Source: SCRA01 sp035533275 (GTDB lineage Bacteria; Vulcanimicrobiota; Vulcanimicrobiia; Vulcanimicrobiales; SCRA01). Taken from it: a DNA stretch of 38,857 nt. The stretch lies in assembly GCA_035533275.1 (NCBI GenBank), contig DATLUD010000004.1, forward strand, positions 1-38,857, given 5' to 3'. Below are positions 14,660 through 21,764 of the stretch, piece after piece (position 1 is the first letter of the stretch; each line of letters opens with the position of its first letter). Both the position numbers and the translations under genes were made by a program. A model generated the notes under the pieces. The model saw only the letters and a list, made by a program, of their open reading frames with translations. It had not been told where the DNA came from and did no database searches.

Positions 14660-15016
14660 ATGCTCTCGATACCCGACGTCGCGATCCTTGGGGGCCTCGC
14701 GCTCCTGCTCTTCGGCCCGGAGCGCCTTCCAAAGATCGCACGGGACGCCGGCCGCGTCATGCGGGACTTGCAGAACACCAGCCAGGCCTTCATGCGCGAG
14801 ATCGAGCGTGCCGCCGACGTCGAGGAAGACGACGCGCGTGCCGAGGAGTTTCGGCAGGCCGAAGCGGAGGCGCAGGCGTTTACCGCGGGCGCGGAAGTGC
14901 AGGAGGGCGAGCCGCCGGCAATCGAGGCCGCGGAGTCCCCGGCCGAAGAGCCCCAAGCCCGCACCCCGGAGCACGGCGACGAGGAGCCGACTCCGACCCA
15001 GAAGCCGGTGTCGTGA
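14660..15016 (+). CDS. tatA: Sec-independent translocase TatA/TatB-family protein
   Basis: A 118-residue TatA/B-type subunit of the twin-arginine export machine. One N-terminal membrane helix ('SIPDVAILGGLALLLFGPERLP', with the family's FGPERLP hinge) is followed by an amphipathic helix ('IARDAGRVMRDLQNTSQAFM') and a long acidic, Glu/Ala/Pro-rich disordered tail. The 'GPERLP' form and longer amphipathic helix resemble TatB as much as TatA, so the symbol is provisional. No tatC is adjacent. ATG 14660 has AAGAAG upstream. Confidence 0.85.
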   Translation: MLSIPDVAILGGLALLLFGPERLPKIARDAGRVMRDLQNTSQAFMREIERAADVEEDDARAEEFRQAEAEAQAFTAGAEVQEGEPPAIEAAESPAEEPQARTPEHGDEEPTPTQKPVS

Positions 15017-15025
15017 GCGGCGCCG

Positions 15026-15271
15026 CTAGATCTGGAAGTTCTGGCGCAGCTCGTTGACCTTCTGGTCGATGAGCGTACGCACCTGACGATGGATGCGGTC
15101 CTTCTGCTCGTCGGGGAGACGCTGGTAGATCAGAAACCCGGCGGCGCCGACGACCGCGCCGACCAGCCCGGCGATCACGGCCCCGCGCGCGTCGGCGGCG
15201 GCTTGCGGCTCCTCGTTCGTGCCGTTCGCCGACCCGACGGGATGGTGTTCCGTGTGGATGGTCTCGGACAT
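15026..15271 (-). CDS. small single-pass membrane protein (YtxH-like)
   Basis: An 81-residue protein: polar His/Glu-rich N-terminus ('MSETIHTEHHPVGSANG'), one glycine-rich membrane helix ('GAVIAGLVGAVVGAAGFLIYQRL'), then a charged amphipathic helix ('EQKDRIHRQVRTLIDQKVNELRQN'). This layout resembles YtxH-type small envelope proteins, but the assignment is weak. ATG is preceded by AAGGAAG. It follows prp by 13 bp and probably ends the rplU operon, in the position where rpmA (L27) normally lies. Confidence 0.65.
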   Translation of the reverse strand: MSETIHTEHHPVGSANGTNEEPQAAADARGAVIAGLVGAVVGAAGFLIYQRLPDEQKDRIHRQVRTLIDQKVNELRQNFQI

Positions 15272-15284
15272 CGGTTCTCTTCCT

Positions 15285-15611
15285 TCAGTCGCGCACGGTG
15301 GAGACGGCGACGTTCTCGGGGTACTGCCGCGCTAGCGTCTCGATGGCCAGGCGGACGGTTCCGAGAATGGCTTGGGCTTCCCGCGAGGATCGCCCGTCCT
15401 CGTCCCAGCTCAGACGCAGGAGGCCCGGTGCGCGCTCGGCTTCGACGCCGATCCGCAAGTGTTCCTGGAGCCCCAGCCACGCCGTCTGCAGGATCGCCGA
15501 CGCGCCCGCGCAGACCACGTCCTCAGCGTCGATCGCGTACTCCACGTGCCCCCGAGCAAGCAACGAGGACAGCCGCCCGCGGCTATCCTCGTGGAACTCG
15601 ACGCTCAGCAC
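15285..15611 (-). CDS. prp: ribosomal-processing cysteine protease Prp
   Basis: A 108-residue Prp protein. In Firmicutes and relatives Prp cuts an N-terminal extension from ribosomal protein L27. The catalytic pair is present at the positions known from the Staphylococcus aureus enzyme: His22 in 'ARGHVEYA' and Cys34 in 'DVVCAGASAIL'. The remaining fold pattern ('GLLRLSWDED', 'AQAILGTVRLAIETLARQYPENV') fits the family. It starts at GTG, nine bases after the rplU stop, so translation is probably coupled. The usual order is rplU-prp-rpmA; here rpmA is not next and no L27 is found in the window. Confidence 0.85.
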   Translation of the reverse strand: MLSVEFHEDSRGRLSSLLARGHVEYAIDAEDVVCAGASAILQTAWLGLQEHLRIGVEAERAPGLLRLSWDEDGRSSREAQAILGTVRLAIETLARQYPENVAVSTVRD

Positions 15612-15620
15612 GAGCGGAGG

Positions 15621-15941
15621 TCAGGCGCTAGGGGCCACGATCTTGGTGATCTTGACCTCGGCGAACCGCTGGCGGTGGCCGTTGAGCTTACGCACGCGCT
15701 TCTTGGGCTTGTACTTGAAGACCAGGATCTTCGGAGCCTTGCCCTGACGCAGCACCGTGCCCGTCACCTTGGCGCCGGCCACGATCGGCGCGCCGAGCGC
15801 GACCGTTGGGCCGTCGGCCGCGAGCACGACGCGATCGAACGTGACCTCGCTGCCGACCGCGCTCTCCACGAGATCGCAACGGATGACGTCGCCTTCCGCC
15901 ACACGGATCTGCTTACCCCCGGTCTCGATGATCGCGTACAT
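15621..15941 (-). CDS. rplU: 50S ribosomal protein L21
   Basis: A 106-residue L21. Seen: 'MYAIIETGGKQIRVAEGDVI', 'VLAADGPTVALGAPIVAGAKV' and the rRNA-binding end 'FKYKPKKRVRKLNGHRQRFAEVKITKI'. The start ATG 15941 matches the invariant family N-terminus; the longer frame to 16001 is not used. It is the first gene of rplU-prp-15026. Confidence 0.96.
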   Translation of the reverse strand: MYAIIETGGKQIRVAEGDVIRCDLVESAVGSEVTFDRVVLAADGPTVALGAPIVAGAKVTGTVLRQGKAPKILVFKYKPKKRVRKLNGHRQRFAEVKITKIVAPSA

Positions 15942-16035
15942 CTCTCGCTCACGTGCTCCAAGAACTGGCCAAAAACGCCATGCAAGCCCTGACTTTACCA
16001 TGCCCGGCCGGGAGGCGTCAACGGCGGCGGCGGGC

Positions 16036-16413
16036 TCATCCCGGGGGCTGCTGGTACTCTCCGCGGACGGCGGGAGCCTCCTCCTTGGGAGCCAGGGCCC
16101 CCGAGGCGGGCGGGGCGGCCGCTGCCCGCAGATCGGCGGCCTCCTTGGCGAGGGTCGCGTAGGCGCGCTCCTTCTCAGCCACGGTGCCTTCCAGCCGGCG
16201 GATCGTCCAAAAGCGCTGGACGTGCTTAGGAATGGCGGCCAGCCAGGTCATCACGGCCCCGGTCAAGGCCGAGAGGGCGATGACGTAGCCCAGCGGGACG
16301 TTGGTCTTCGACCAGAACACCAGGCTCACCGAGGGGGCCTGGGTGCCCGTCAGCAGGTTGACCAGCACGACCATCACCAGGAGGGCCAGGATCAACAGCG
16401 CGAGGATCGTCAT
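16036..16413 (-). CDS. LapA-domain membrane protein
   Basis: A 125-residue protein with two membrane helices: 'MTILALLILALLVMVVLVNLL' and 'VPLGYVIALSALTGAVMTWLAAI', separated by 'TQAPSVSLVFWSKTN', the typical LapA (DUF1049) arrangement, then a coiled-coil-forming helix ('RRLEGTVAEKERAYATLAKEAADL') and a Pro/Ala-rich end. In E. coli LapA works with LapB in control of lipopolysaccharide synthesis; here the neighbourhood gives no such link. ATG 16413 is chosen because it starts the first helix; a longer frame to 16476 adds only basic residues. Confidence 0.75.
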   Translation of the reverse strand: MTILALLILALLVMVVLVNLLTGTQAPSVSLVFWSKTNVPLGYVIALSALTGAVMTWLAAIPKHVQRFWTIRRLEGTVAEKERAYATLAKEAADLRAAAAPPASGALAPKEEAPAVRGEYQQPPG

Positions 16414-16499
16414 GGCGAGATTGTACCCGATTCGGGCCCGGACGCCCCCTTGGCGGCTCCGCCGCATGCTTCGCATGGAGAGACCGGGCGGGCGACCCC

Positions 16500-16528
16500 T
16501 TTACACGGGGGGTTGGATGCCCTATTAT
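16500..16528 (+). promoter_or_regulatory. sigma-70-type promoter of speD
   Basis: TTTACA (16500-16505) and TATTAT (16523-16528), each five of six to consensus, are separated by exactly 17 bp. This is the best promoter in the window. Initiation near 16535 would give an untranslated leader of about 195 nt before the speD start at 16732. Confidence 0.7.
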
Positions 16529-16731
16529 CGTTTGCTGTAGTGGGTGGCCGCGCCCTTCGCGGCATCGCGGCGCAACGCCCGTTCCCGGGCCGGGGGCCTT
16601 CGGTCCTTCCGCGCGGGCGCCGGCAATTGATTGCGCCGAGAGGCTGGATGCGCTCATCGCCTTGTGCGAGTCGCATGCCAGCGAGCTGGAGGTGGGATTT
16701 CCCGACCGGATCCGAGGGGGATTTACGAGAA

Positions 16732-17151
16732 GTGGAAGAGCTGGGTACTCACATCGTCTGTGAGCTCTCGGGCTGCAACGGGGCTCTGCTCACCGATGTG
16801 GAGCGAGTCCGCGACGTCATGGTCTCGGCGGCGCGCGAAGCCCGCGCCGAGGTCATGGAGGTTGCCTTCCACCGCTTCATGCCGCAGGGCGTGAGCGGTG
16901 TGGTGGTGATCGCAGAGTCGCACCTGTCCATTCATACCTGGCCCGAAACAGGGTATGCCGCCGTGGACATCTACACGTGCGGTACGAGCACCGATCCTTG
17001 GCGCGCGCTCGACTTCGTCGCGCGCTCCTTCGAGGCTGCCACGATGCGGACCACGGAGGTGAAGCGCGGAATTCCGGCGGCGCCGGGAGAGTATACGCAT
17101 ATCGTCCGCGATCAGGAGCAGACCCTGGTCACGGCCGTCAAATCGGCGTAA
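16732..17151 (+). CDS. speD: S-adenosylmethionine decarboxylase proenzyme (class 1B)
   Basis: A 139-residue pyruvoyl enzyme making decarboxylated AdoMet for spermidine. The proenzyme cuts itself at Glu62-Ser63 in 'VIAESHLSIHTWPE', Ser63 becoming the pyruvoyl group; the catalytic His is in 'HTWPE' and Cys in 'VDIYTCGTSTDPW'. N-terminal 'LGTHIVCELSGCN' and 'AFHRFMPQGVSGVV' are class 1B signatures. GTG 16732 is chosen, with GAGGGGG about eleven bases upstream and the usual family start; an ATG at 16675 in frame is the alternative and would add 19 atypical residues. It is followed by speE after 121 bp. Confidence 0.93.
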   Translation: MEELGTHIVCELSGCNGALLTDVERVRDVMVSAAREARAEVMEVAFHRFMPQGVSGVVVIAESHLSIHTWPETGYAAVDIYTCGTSTDPWRALDFVARSFEAATMRTTEVKRGIPAAPGEYTHIVRDQEQTLVTAVKSA

Positions 17152-17272
17152 CACAACCAACCATCGATCCCTCGGAAGGTCTGTCCCCTTGCCGGGGACC
17201 CGGAGTGGGAAACCGACGATCAGGAGGCGGGCGCCGCGCGGCGTCCGCCTCCGCGAGTTTGAGGAGTACATC

Positions 17273-18163
17273 GTGCCCAAGACCGAGCGCTGGCACTGGT
17301 ACGTCGAAGAGTTCGCCCCCACCGAGCGTCACGAGCACGCCGTGGAGGAGCTGTTGGTCTCGGGGCACTCGCCGTTCCAGCAGTACGCGATCCTGCGGAC
17401 CCCCGTTTTCGGCAAGATGCTGGTGCTCGACGGCGACACGCAGAGCTCGCAGGGCGACGAGCGTATCTACCATGAAGCGCTGGTCCATCCCGCGCTGGCG
17501 GCCGTGGACCTGCCGCGCGAGGTGTTGATCCTCGGCGGGGGCGAGGGCGCCACGCTGCGCGAGGTGCTGCGTCACCCCGGAGTCGTCCGCTGCACGATGG
17601 TGGACATCGACGGCGAGGTGGTTGAGCTGTGCAAGCGCCACCTGCCCGAGTGGGGGGCCGGGGCCTGGGAGGATCCGCGCGCTCGCGTGGTGATCGGCGA
17701 CGCGCTGGCCTTTCTTCGCGACGACCGCGAGCGCTACGACGTCGTCATCGGCGACCTCACCGAGCCGCTGCCGGACTCTCCCTCATGGCCGCTCTTCAAC
17801 GACGCGGTGTTTCGCGACGTCAAGGCGCGCCTGGCTCCCGGCGGCGTCTACGTGCTCCAGGCCAGCACCGCGAGCTTCCACAACATGGGGCTGCATGTGA
17901 AGATGGCGCGCACGCTGCGGCGCCATTTCGCCCACGTGCGCAGCTTCTTCACGCACGTCCCGGCGTTCGACACCGACTGGGCCTTCCTGGCGTGCAGCGA
18001 CGCCGTGGACGTGGCGCGGCTCGGCGACGAGCGCGTCGCGCGGCATGTGGCCGCGCTGCGCGGGGAGAACTTCTTCTACGACGAGGAGACGCATCAGCGG
18101 CTCTTCGCATTGCCGCTCTACCTGCGGCGCGCGCTCGCGCAAGAAGGCGAGGTCTTCCCATGA
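17273..18163 (+). CDS. speE: spermidine synthase (polyamine aminopropyltransferase)
   Basis: A 296-residue aminopropyltransferase that uses decarboxylated AdoMet from SpeD and putrescine to make spermidine. Motifs: 'YAILRTPVFGKMLVLDGDTQSSQGDERIYHEAL', 'LILGGGEGATLREVLRHP' (nucleotide-type loop), 'VDIDGEVVELCKRHLP' and 'YDVVIGDLTEPLPDSP' (catalytic Asp region). GTG 17273 is preceded by GAGGAG at six bases, which decides against the longer GTG/ATG frame from 17189. Its stop overlaps the next start (ATGA at 18160-18163). Confidence 0.93.
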   Translation: MPKTERWHWYVEEFAPTERHEHAVEELLVSGHSPFQQYAILRTPVFGKMLVLDGDTQSSQGDERIYHEALVHPALAAVDLPREVLILGGGEGATLREVLRHPGVVRCTMVDIDGEVVELCKRHLPEWGAGAWEDPRARVVIGDALAFLRDDRERYDVVIGDLTEPLPDSPSWPLFNDAVFRDVKARLAPGGVYVLQASTASFHNMGLHVKMARTLRRHFAHVRSFFTHVPAFDTDWAFLACSDAVDVARLGDERVARHVAALRGENFFYDEETHQRLFALPLYLRRALAQEGEVFP

Positions 18164-18990
18164 GCCCTTGGAAGGGCAAGTGCGTCCTGGTCACCGGCGG
18201 CGGCAGCGGCCTCGGGCGCGCGATGGCCCAGCGCTTCGCGGCGGAGGGCGCCGCGGCGGTGGTGCTGGGGCGGCGCGAGGAACCCTTGCGCGAGACGGTG
18301 CGGCTGATCGAGGAAGCCGGCGGGCGCGCCCACGCCGTATCCTGCGACGTGCGCGCCCCCGAGCAGGTGGAGAGCGCGATCGCCTACGCGGTGGAGCGCG
18401 AAGGCCGCCTCGACGTGCTCGTGAACAACGCCGCCGGCAATTTCATCTGCCCTTCCGAGCGTCTCTCGCCCAACGGCTTCAAGGCGGTCGTCGACATCGT
18501 GCTCAGCGGCGGCTTCAACTGCGCTCGCTTCGCTTTCGAGCATCTGCAGCGAACGGGCGGCTCGATCCTCAACATCGTCGCCACCTATGCCTGGCTCGCG
18601 GAGCCCGGCGTGGTGCACTCCGCCGCCGCCAAGGCCGGCCTGCTGGCGATGACGCGCACGCTGGCCGCGGAGTGGGGACCGTTCGGGATCCGCGTCAACG
18701 CCATCGCGCCGGGACCCGTGCATACCGAAGGGACCGACAAGAATCTCTGGCTGGCGCCGGAGCTGGAGTCGACGGTGGTCGGCAGCGTGCCGTTGGGGCG
18801 CATGGGCCGTCCGCGGGACGTCGCCGACGCCGCGCTCTGGCTCAGCGGCGCGGAGGCCTCGTGGGTGACCGGCACCTGCCTCACCGTCGACGGCGGGCAG
18901 TGGCTCTCCGCGGGCGTCTACAATTTCCGGGCCGCCTACGAGAAGTTCGCTGGCGGGGATGCGGACGGCGAGGCGAAGAGGGACGCATGA
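18160..18990 (+). CDS. 2,4-dienoyl-CoA reductase-like short-chain dehydrogenase
   Basis: A 276-residue SDR. Seen: 'VLVTGGGSGLGRAMA' (NAD(P)-binding TGxxxGxG), 'CDVRAPEQ', 'VLVNNAAGNFICPSERLSPNGFKAVVDIVL', 'SILNIVATYAW', an active-site region 'HSAAAKAGLLAMTRTLAAEWGPFGIRVNAIAPGP', and 'GTCLTVDGGQWL'. The 'NNAAGNF...SERLSPN..K...DIVL' block closely resembles mammalian DECR1 and Bacillus-type FadH dienoyl-CoA reductases, which reduce 2,4-dienoyl-CoA in beta-oxidation of unsaturated fatty acids. Note that the canonical Tyr of YxxxK is replaced: the residue four before the Lys is Ser/Ala ('SAAAK'), as in the DECR group, which lacks that Tyr. It overlaps speE and the next gene by four bases each. 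Confidence 0.8.
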   Translation: MSPWKGKCVLVTGGGSGLGRAMAQRFAAEGAAAVVLGRREEPLRETVRLIEEAGGRAHAVSCDVRAPEQVESAIAYAVEREGRLDVLVNNAAGNFICPSERLSPNGFKAVVDIVLSGGFNCARFAFEHLQRTGGSILNIVATYAWLAEPGVVHSAAAKAGLLAMTRTLAAEWGPFGIRVNAIAPGPVHTEGTDKNLWLAPELESTVVGSVPLGRMGRPRDVADAALWLSGAEASWVTGTCLTVDGGQWLSAGVYNFRAAYEKFAGGDADGEAKRDA

Positions 18991-19526
18991 AGAGTGCCTC
19001 CGGGTTTCTGATCGGCGTGATCGTCGGTCTGGTGGCCATGTTCGCTCTGGTGAAGCTGGGGTACGTGCACGTTCCGGCTCCGACGACCGTGGTGGCGGGT
19101 GAGACTCCCGCGCCCCAGGCCTCGCCGGCGCCGGTGGCAAGCGCCCAGCCCTCGCCCGCTTCCACCGCGGCGAGCACGGGAGCGCCCGGAGCGGGCGCGG
19201 GAGCCGGGGCGACGCCCGCTCCTATCGCGGGCTCGACGTATGCCTGGAACGGCCCGGAGGCGACGATCACCTACGCGTTCCACGGCGACGGCACGTACGA
19301 CGCCAACTACGCCGGGCGGGAGAGCGGCGCCCGGATCGTGGGCATCTCGAAGGGCACCTGGACGCTCGACGGCCCGACGCTGAGCACGCACGAGACCTCC
19401 GGCGTCACGCGGCGCACGGCGGCCGGCTCGACCACCACGCGCCCGGAGGGGGCCGGCGACGTCACCTTCACGGTGGGCGATGGCACCATCACCGATGCCA
19501 AGGGGCGCATCTACAACAGACTCTAG
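18987..19526 (+). CDS. membrane-anchored protein with lipocalin-like C-terminal domain
   Basis: A 179-residue protein: N-terminal membrane helix ('FLIGVIVGLVAMFALVKLG'), a ~50-residue Pro/Ala/Ser/Thr linker, and a C-terminal beta domain of ~90 residues ('AWNGPEATITYAFHGDGTYDANY', 'GISKGTWTLDGPTLSTHE', 'VTFTVGDGTITDAKG'). The beta pattern (a strand pair containing 'F..DGTY' and 'GTW') resembles small lipocalin-like domains, but the ligand is unknown. Its ATG overlaps the SDR stop (ATGA), placing it in the speE-SDR transcript. A hairpin follows the stop. Confidence 0.65.
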   Translation: MKSASGFLIGVIVGLVAMFALVKLGYVHVPAPTTVVAGETPAPQASPAPVASAQPSPASTAASTGAPGAGAGAGATPAPIAGSTYAWNGPEATITYAFHGDGTYDANYAGRESGARIVGISKGTWTLDGPTLSTHETSGVTRRTAAGSTTTRPEGAGDVTFTVGDGTITDAKGRIYNRL

Positions 19527-19574
19527 CGCGAGCGAGAGGAGGCACAGCGCTCTGCTCGGGCCGCTCGCTCGCGC
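19526..19574. terminator. inverted repeat between convergent genes
   Basis: GCGCGAGCGAG-type arm 19526-19536 pairs perfectly (11 bp) with 19564-19574, leaving a 27-nt loop. It sits right after the stop at 19526 and 15 bp before the paaI-like stop on the other strand, where a bidirectional terminator is expected. No T-run is present. Confidence 0.45.
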
Positions 19575-19589
19575 CGCAAACCGCGCGCG

Positions 19590-20012
19590 TTAGCGCGGTG
19601 GGGTGTTGGTGTTGAGGAAGTTGAGCGTCGCGTGGGCGATCAGCTTCTGGCCGCTGGTCACGCTGACTTCGCCGTAGACGATGCGGCGGCCGGCCTTGAG
19701 CACGTGCGCTTCGGCGAGCAGGTCGTGGGGCGGCAGCGCGGGGGCGAGAAAGGCCACGTGGAGGCTCGCGGTGGTGGTCTCTTGCTCCTCGCCGTAGATC
19801 GAGGCTAGCGCCATGTAAAAGCACGTGTCGCAGAGGCTGGTGATCGCCCCGCCGTGCACCGCGCCGGTGCCGTTGGTGATCTCGTCGCGGAAGGGCATGC
19901 GCATGACGGCGCGTCCCTCGCCCACGGATTCCAGCTTCAAGTCCAGGAGCTTCAGATAGTGGCTGCGGCGCTGATCGTAGCGTGCGATGGGGTCTTCGAT
20001 AGGCGTCGGCAT
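19590..20012 (-). CDS. hotdog-fold acyl-CoA thioesterase (PaaI/YiiD-like)
   Basis: A 140-residue hotdog thioesterase that hydrolyses an acyl- or aryl-CoA. Seen: 'LLDLKLESVGEGRAVMRMPFRDEITNGTGAVHGGAITSLCDTCFYMA', with the family's 'N...G.vHGGaittlaD' catalytic helix, 'ETTTASLHVAFLAPA' and 'GRRIVYGEVSVT...KLIAHATLNF'. Substrate is not predictable. The start is ATG 20012; the longer frame to 20348 lies antisense to gcvT. It is divergent from gcvT with a strong hairpin in the shared region. Confidence 0.85.
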   Translation of the reverse strand: MPTPIEDPIARYDQRRSHYLKLLDLKLESVGEGRAVMRMPFRDEITNGTGAVHGGAITSLCDTCFYMALASIYGEEQETTTASLHVAFLAPALPPHDLLAEAHVLKAGRRIVYGEVSVTSGQKLIAHATLNFLNTNTPPR

Positions 20013-20019
20013 GGCAAGC

Positions 20020-20056
20020 GATTCCGTAAGGCGCGAGCCCGCCCCTTTGCGGAATC
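20020..20056. promoter_or_regulatory. hairpin between paaI-like gene and gcvT
   Basis: GATTCCG (20020-20026) pairs perfectly with CGGAATC (20050-20056), and AAGG with CCTT can pair inside it. It lies 48 bp before the gcvT start and 8 bp before the divergent start. gcvT leaders often have a glycine riboswitch, but the conserved riboswitch core is not visible here, so the role of this hairpin is unknown. Confidence 0.4.
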
Positions 20057-20103
20057 CGCGCACGGCAGGCACCTCGCGAAGAGGCACGAAAGAGGGCGCC
20101 GCT

Positions 20104-21207
20104 ATGATGAACGAATCGGTCGAGCGGCGGACCGTCCTCCATGACGAGCACCTCGCGCTAGGCGCTCGCATGGTCCCATTCGGCGGCTTCTCGATGCCGG
20201 TGCAATACGAGGGCATCCTCAAGGAGCACGAGGCGGTGCGCAAGCGCGCCGGACTCTTCGACCTCTCGCACATGGCGCAGTACTTCTTCACCGGCGCGGG
20301 CGTCGCGGAGTGGCTGGACGGGCTGACCGTCAACAAGGTCGCGACCATGAAGCCGGGTCAGGCGCGCTACAACATCTTCACCAACGAGCAGGGCGGCGCG
20401 CACGACGACGTCATCGTCTACCGGCTCGACGACCTGCGCTGGATGGTGGTGGTCAACGCCGGCAATGCCGTCAAGATGCTCGGCTACCTCACGCCCCGCG
20501 TCCCCGCCGGCGTGGAGTTCGTCTCGAAGCACGGCGGCAACGCCAACATCGCGATCCAGGGGCCGCTCTCCGAGCGGCTGCTGGCGCCCGTGGCCGGCGC
20601 CGACGTCGCGTCGATGAAGTACTACGCTTGCCTCGAGTGCGCCGTCGACGGCGTGCCGGCCATCGTGGCCCGCACGGGTTACACCGGAGAGGACGGCTTC
20701 GAGATCTTCGTCGAGGGCGAGGCGGCTCCGCGCATCTGGCGCAAGCTCCTCGCGGCGGGCACGGCCGAGGGGGTGCGGCCCTGCGGGCTCGGGGCGCGCG
20801 ATCTGCTGCGCCTGGAGGCCGGCATGCCGCTTTACGGTCACGAGCTCACCGAGGAGATCACCCCTATCCAGGCCGGCCTCGCATGGGTGGTCAAGTTCGA
20901 CAAGGCGGCGTTCCCCGGCAAGGAGATGCTTCGCCGTCAGGCGGAGGCCGACCAATATGCGCGCATCGTGGGGGTGACCTCCGTGGAGGGACCTCCGATC
21001 CGCGAGGGCTACGTGGTCAAGTACGAGGAGATGCCAATGGGCGAGATCCGCTCCGGCGCTCCCTCCCCCACGGTCGGGGCGAACATCGGCACGGCGCTGG
21101 TCGCCAAGGCGGCGGCCGCACCCGGGACGCGCGTGACGGTGGAGATCCGGGCGCGGGAGTACCCGGCGGAGGTCGTGGCCCTGCCGTTCTACAAGCGCGA
21201 GAAGTAA
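20104..21207 (+). CDS. gcvT: glycine cleavage system T protein (aminomethyltransferase)
   Basis: A 367-residue folate enzyme that takes the aminomethyl group from lipoyl-GcvH and releases ammonia and methylene-THF. Seen: 'MVPFGGFSMPVQYEGILKEHEAVR', 'GLFDLSHMAQ', 'NEQGGAHDDVIVYRL', 'VVNAGNAVKML', 'ARTGYTGEDGFEIF', 'CGLGARDLLRLEAGMPLYGHEL' with the THF-binding Asp/Arg. Start is ATG 20104 or 20107 (ATGATG). It is the first gene of gcvT-gcvH; gcvH follows after 25 bp. Confidence 0.96.
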   Translation: MMNESVERRTVLHDEHLALGARMVPFGGFSMPVQYEGILKEHEAVRKRAGLFDLSHMAQYFFTGAGVAEWLDGLTVNKVATMKPGQARYNIFTNEQGGAHDDVIVYRLDDLRWMVVVNAGNAVKMLGYLTPRVPAGVEFVSKHGGNANIAIQGPLSERLLAPVAGADVASMKYYACLECAVDGVPAIVARTGYTGEDGFEIFVEGEAAPRIWRKLLAAGTAEGVRPCGLGARDLLRLEAGMPLYGHELTEEITPIQAGLAWVVKFDKAAFPGKEMLRRQAEADQYARIVGVTSVEGPPIREGYVVKYEEMPMGEIRSGAPSPTVGANIGTALVAKAAAAPGTRVTVEIRAREYPAEVVALPFYKREK

Positions 21208-21232
21208 GGTTCGACGAGAAGGAGATTCGAGA

Positions 21233-21625
21233 GTGGCGCAGCCGCAGGGTCTGTTGTATTCCAAAGATCACGAGTGGGCCAAGGTCGACGGCGACGTCGC
21301 GACGGTCGGCATCACCGACTACGCCCAGCAGTCGCTGGGCGACATCGTCTTCGTGGAGCTGCCCCGGGCCGGGGCGAAGCTCGAGCAGGGGGCGAACGCC
21401 GGCGTCGTCGAGTCCGTGAAGGCCGTCAGCGACCTCTTCACCCCCGTCGGCGGCGAGATCGTCGAGGTCAACCCGGCCATCGAGGGCGACCCGGGACTCG
21501 TCAACCGCGACCCCTTCGGCGAAGGGTGGATGTTCAAGGTCAAAGTCGCCGACCTGGCGGCCCAGCGGGGTAACCTGCTCGATTCCGCCGCCTATGAGAA
21601 GCTGGTGCAGGAGAGCGACCACTAG
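21233..21625 (+). CDS. gcvH: glycine cleavage system H protein
   Basis: A 130-residue lipoyl carrier shuttling the aminomethyl intermediate between P, T and L proteins. Lipoyl-Lys63 is in 'VVESVKAVSDLFTPVGG', and 'HEWAKVDGDVATVGITDYAQQSLGDIVFVELP' and 'EGWMFKVK' are family signatures. It starts at GTG 21233 with AAGGAG 8 bases before. A T-run-bearing hairpin terminator follows 43 bp after the stop. Confidence 0.97.
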   Translation: MAQPQGLLYSKDHEWAKVDGDVATVGITDYAQQSLGDIVFVELPRAGAKLEQGANAGVVESVKAVSDLFTPVGGEIVEVNPAIEGDPGLVNRDPFGEGWMFKVKVADLAAQRGNLLDSAAYEKLVQESDH

Positions 21626-21668
21626 GCGGGGTTTGCCGCCGCGAGAGTCGAACCTACGGCGCGGACCG

Positions 21669-21690
21669 GGACGGCCCTTGCCGTCCTTTT
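21669..21690 (+). terminator. intrinsic terminator between gcvH and gcvPA
   Basis: GGACGGC (21669-21675), loop CCTT, GCCGTCC (21680-21686), then TTTT: a perfect 7-bp stem with tetraloop and T-tract. This is the best Rho-independent terminator in the window and separates gcvT-gcvH from gcvPA-gcvPB, so the second half needs its own promoter or read-through. Confidence 0.8.
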
Positions 21691-21764
21691 CGCGCGTCAG
21701 GGGTACTTGCGCGCAAGGTCCGCCGGCGTCTTAGAAATAGTCCGCGAAAGGTTCGACCACGCTC

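Noticed and set aside
20013..20103. Possible glycine riboswitch before gcvT
   Set aside because: The region is too short for the tandem element and the conserved aptamer core is not visible; only simple hairpins are seen.
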